From assembly GCA_035561315.1 (NCBI GenBank), contig DATMXR010000092.1, positions 1-8,829 on the forward strand: a stretch of 8,829 bases of DNA, written 5' to 3'. The notes beneath the pieces were generated by a model. That model searched no databases. It was not told the DNA's origin and worked only from the letters and a program-made list of their open reading frames with translations. Below, in pieces: positions 6,805 through 8,829 of this stretch. The translations under genes were made by a program, and so were the position numbers. This DNA is from JAEYLA01 sp035561315 (GTDB lineage Bacteria > Bacillota > Clostridia > Christensenellales > CAG-138). Every line of letters starts with the position of its first letter. The stretch's first letter is position 1.

Positions 6805-7614
6805 TCACGAAATGATAAGCGCCTGCACGGTTCGCTTGCGCGCAAGATATTCGGCCCAGCACGCAAGAACGGAATCTCCCTCCAGGACGGCGCTTCCGTA
6901 TTCCTCCCGGTATTTTCTTGCGAACTGCGTGTCAAAAAAGACCGGCTCAAGCGTGACCGGACCCCGTATTTTGAAGGGCGCAGCCGATGGCGGCCGCCGC
7001 ACGATGTCCGCCGCCGCTTCCCGGATGCGGGCACGCGTGACCTCCAGCGGATAGCACAGCGCGCCGTATTCGCTGTGCGACTCCTTTACTATCACGCCGT
7101 GCACCCCCGCAACAAGGGACCGCGCTTCTTTGACGCCCTCGCTGTCCCCGACGATCAATTGGAACGGGACCCCGCAATCCCCCGCTATCGCCGCTTCCAC
7201 GCCAATTTCCCCAACGGAGCGGCCGTTGATGCGGATGTCCCTTAAATCCGGCTCATAGGTATGATTGAGCAAAGCGCCTTCCGTGCCGCGTTTTGAATGC
7301 AGGCCCAGCAGGATAAAGCCGGAAAAGCTTTCGTTAAGCCCTCCCGCCCAGTCCGCGCGGTACGGGGGCTTGCCGCAATAGGCGACTACGCCCTGCGGCA
7401 GCGCGGAAAGATCGATATTCCTTCCGTAATAATGCTCGTCATACACGTGGATCTCGTCCGCGCCGCCAAGCTGCAGGCCTTCGATCAGCGCCAGCAGATC
7501 GGACATAAAATATCCGCGTCCTTCTTCATACTCGCTTTTCCCGGGCTCCGCCTGCTCGTAGCTGACGATTCCGCTCGCGCCTTCCATGTCGCATCGAATC
7601 ATGTATTTTTTCAT
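6805..7614 (-). CDS. M55-family D-aminopeptidase, DppA-like
   Basis: A 269-residue zinc peptidase, close to the family length of about 274. Residues equivalent to the Bacillus subtilis DppA active site are all present: D9 and E11 in RCDMEGASGI, H61 in YDEHYYG, H106 in LGLHSKRG, E136 in GEIG, and the probable catalytic H118 in LLNHTY. DppA hydrolyses D-amino acid amides and D-Ala peptides as a self-compartmentalising decamer; that assembly is family knowledge, not seen here. ATG at 7612-7614 follows GGAGG (7620-7624) by 5 bases. There is no signal peptide, so it is cytosolic. It is the first gene of the minus-strand cluster and is read away from the AraC-type regulator. Its place in a pathway with a hydantoinase-like enzyme suggests a D-amino-acyl or amide substrate, which is inference. 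The usual dpp neighbours (oligopeptide ABC transporter) are not in the window. Confidence 0.92.
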   Translation of the reverse strand: MKKYMIRCDMEGASGIVSYEQAEPGKSEYEEGRGYFMSDLLALIEGLQLGGADEIHVYDEHYYGRNIDLSALPQGVVAYCGKPPYRADWAGGLNESFSGFILLGLHSKRGTEGALLNHTYEPDLRDIRINGRSVGEIGVEAAIAGDCGVPFQLIVGDSEGVKEARSLVAGVHGVIVKESHSEYGALCYPLEVTRARIREAAADIVRRPPSAAPFKIRGPVTLEPVFFDTQFARKYREEYGSAVLEGDSVLACWAEYLARKRTVQALIIS

Positions 7615-7718
7615 ATTGGCCTCCGGATGGTATGGATAGTAAATGCCTGTTTGATTTTGATTTCAGCTTATGAATGTTGAATAATGAACGGCGTCTTCGA
7701 CAGATTCCTTATAGCTGT

Positions 7719-7747
7719 ATGTTATCACCCGAAAATAGCGCAAACAA
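7719..7747 (-). promoter_or_regulatory. Candidate promoter of the minus-strand catabolic operon
   Basis: On the minus strand TTGTTT (7742-7747) is followed after 17 bases by TAACAT (7719-7724), which is preceded by TG to give an extended -10. The start of transcription would fall near 7712, leaving a leader of roughly 98 bases before the peptidase gene. The -35 match is weak, which fits a promoter needing an activator. Prediction by eye only. Confidence 0.4.
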
Positions 7748-7809
7748 GAAACAGCATTGCCAAATAATAATCCAATATTGCGAATATCATATATAGAACG
7801 CGCTGTTTC
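7748..7809. repeat. Inverted repeat, possible AraC-type operator half-sites
   Basis: GAAACAGC (7748-7755) and its exact inverse GCTGTTTC (7802-7809) are separated by 46 bases. The left copy abuts the candidate -35 of the minus-strand operon and the right copy lies 1 base from the candidate -35 region of the regulator gene. Such placement is usual for AraC-family activator sites. The link to this regulator is inferred. Confidence 0.4.
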
Positions 7810-7810
7810 A

Positions 7811-7839
7811 TAGTGCAAATAGCCTATATATGCTATAGT
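7811..7839 (+). promoter_or_regulatory. Candidate promoter of the AraC-type regulator
   Basis: TGCTATAGT at 7831-7839 is an extended -10 (TGn plus TATAGT). The region 17 bases upstream, TAGTGC at 7811-7816, is a poor -35, which extended -10 promoters tolerate. Transcription would start near 7846, giving a short leader of about 25 bases that contains the ribosome binding site. Confidence 0.45.
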
Positions 7840-7870
7840 GATCTTGAAAGCGAACAGAGGGGATGATCGG

Positions 7871-8728
7871 ATGGAACGGATTTTCCGCGGCAATGTTCTG
7901 GCCCCCACCTCCATCACGGAACTGGTGGATTTCAACCGGGAGCGGCCTTATACCGTCAGCATCAAGCATTTTTCGGATATGGATGTGAGCATCCCCCACT
8001 ATGCGGACTCCTACGAAATCATATTGTGCGATCATCTGGACGGGGAAGCGATCATCGATTCCGTCCATTTCCCGTTCCACGGCTACCAGGTGTTCTGCAT
8101 TCCGCCCGGATGCATCCATTCCACGATCGTCAACCCGTGCGGGGGGACCATGCACGTCGTCAAAATTTCCCTTGCGGAGCTCGGGCATTTCCTTCAGCTG
8201 CGAAACATCATGGAATATGCGGGCGCAAAGATCGTGGTCCGTTCCGCCCAAGACGCGCTTTATATGCGCCTGATCGCAACCATAGAATCCCTTATCGCCC
8301 ATGACGACAACATATTTATCCGGCTGGGAAGCATTTTGCAGATCTTTCACGAGTTGAGCGTGCCTGGGCCGGAGGACGTGGTGGAGGCGTTTGACAGCCA
8401 ATACAATATGGACTCGCAAATCAGAAAACTGATCGACTGGACGCAAAAAAACCTCTCCAGATCCATTACGGTAGAAGAGGCCGCGGCGATCGCCGGGTAC
8501 AGCAAGTATTATTTCTGCCATTGGTTCAAGCGTGTTTCCGGCATTACATACAATGAGTTCCTTAGCCGCATGCGTATCGCAAATGCGTGCAGGCTGCTGA
8601 TGGAACACAAAAGCGTCACAGAAGTCTGCCGCCTTTGCGGCTATGAGAGCACTTCGTATTTCATACGTAAGTTTCGCAGCTATCAGCGGATGACCCCAAG
8701 GGAGTATACGGGAACTGTTCAGATGTAA
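7871..8728 (+). CDS. AraC-family transcriptional regulator
   Basis: A 285-residue two-domain regulator, a typical length. The N-terminal part (about 25-110) looks like the cupin-type sensor domain: PHYADSYEI near 42-50 and the FCIPPGCIHSTI segment near 75-86 match the usual H-x-x-x-x-Y-E and P-G-x-x-H landmarks. The C-terminal part holds two helix-turn-helix motifs, about 200-222 (TVEEAAAIAGYSKYYF, then FKRVSG) and about 249-272 (VCRLCGYESTSYFIRKFR), ending in the family signature MTPREY. ATG at 7871-7873 is chosen because GAGGGG (7857-7862) lies 8 bases before it; the frame opens 33 bases earlier with a GTG at 7838 that overlaps the predicted -10. It is divergent from the catabolic operon and is probably its activator, sensing a small molecule related to the substrate. 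Confidence 0.92.
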   Translation: MERIFRGNVLAPTSITELVDFNRERPYTVSIKHFSDMDVSIPHYADSYEIILCDHLDGEAIIDSVHFPFHGYQVFCIPPGCIHSTIVNPCGGTMHVVKISLAELGHFLQLRNIMEYAGAKIVVRSAQDALYMRLIATIESLIAHDDNIFIRLGSILQIFHELSVPGPEDVVEAFDSQYNMDSQIRKLIDWTQKNLSRSITVEEAAAIAGYSKYYFCHWFKRVSGITYNEFLSRMRIANACRLLMEHKSVTEVCRLCGYESTSYFIRKFRSYQRMTPREYTGTVQM

Positions 8729-8829
8729 TATGCGGCCTTATTAATAGGGTATGTCTCTAAAGTATCGGAAAGCTCCCAACACAGCGCAATCGCTATCTAC
8801 ATAAATTTAGGGTTTCCGCAAAATCAAGT
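8729..8829. other. AT-rich downstream flank, no gene seen
   Basis: After the regulator stop codon no reading frame, clear terminator or RNA gene can be supported before the window ends. A weak inverted pair CGGAAA (8766-8771) and TTTCCG (8813-8818) has a long loop and no U-tract, so I do not call it a terminator. Confidence 0.5.

Larger units (their letters stand above)
7615..7870. promoter_or_regulatory. Divergent intergenic regulatory region
   Basis: This 256-base AT-rich stretch separates the peptidase operon from the AraC-type regulator and must hold both promoters. It contains an 8-base inverted repeat, GAAACAGC at 7748-7755 and GCTGTTTC at 7802-7809, centred within about 2 bases of a CAATATTG palindrome at 7773-7780. 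Each arm of the outer repeat lies against one candidate -35 element. This is the natural binding place for the AraC-type protein. Confidence 0.6.

Noticed and set aside
7808..8608. Minus-strand 266-codon frame opposite the AraC-type gene
   Set aside because: Fully antisense to a gene with unmistakable helix-turn-helix motifs; no ribosome binding site or family signal.

Overview
The window looks like chromosomal DNA of a fairly GC-rich Firmicute, probably Clostridia-like. Nearly every gene on the minus strand has an AGGAG-type ribosome binding site, genes are packed with 4-base overlaps or short gaps, and the proteins are most like families common in gut clostridia. This placement is inferred from style and families; no rRNA or marker gene is present.

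Layout: a plus-strand AraC-family regulator (7871-8728) stands divergently from a long minus-strand cluster. The shared intergenic region is AT-rich and holds candidate promoters for both directions. Reading the cluster in transcription order: an M55 D-aminopeptidase (DppA-like, 6805-7614), a sugar phosphate isomerase/epimerase-type TIM barrel (5869-6780), an HpcH/HpaI-type aldolase (5114-5872), an ion-transporter-superfamily permease (3752-5098), a divergent hydantoinase A-like protein (1517-3646), a small HExxH metallopeptidase-like protein (777-1520) and the C-terminal remnant of a Gfo/Idh/MocA dehydrogenase (394 to about 747). A hairpin that could end the operon follows at 309-343. The leftmost 300 bases and the rightmost 100 bases are AT-richer and hold no recognisable gene.

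The cluster reads as a catabolic operon: a sensor-regulator, a permease for a small organic anion or similar solute, a peptidase or amidase for D-amino-acyl compounds, a ring- or amide-acting ATP-dependent enzyme of the hydantoinase/oxoprolinase type, and isomerase, aldolase and dehydrogenase steps acting on a carbon skeleton. The substrate cannot be read from sequence. Three points stand out. The HyuA-like protein has lost the aspartate after both of its GGTxT motifs and has no HyuB partner in view. It is translationally coupled to an ImmA/IrrE-like metallopeptidase. The 105-base gap before it carries two mutually exclusive RNA stems and a repeated loop sequence.
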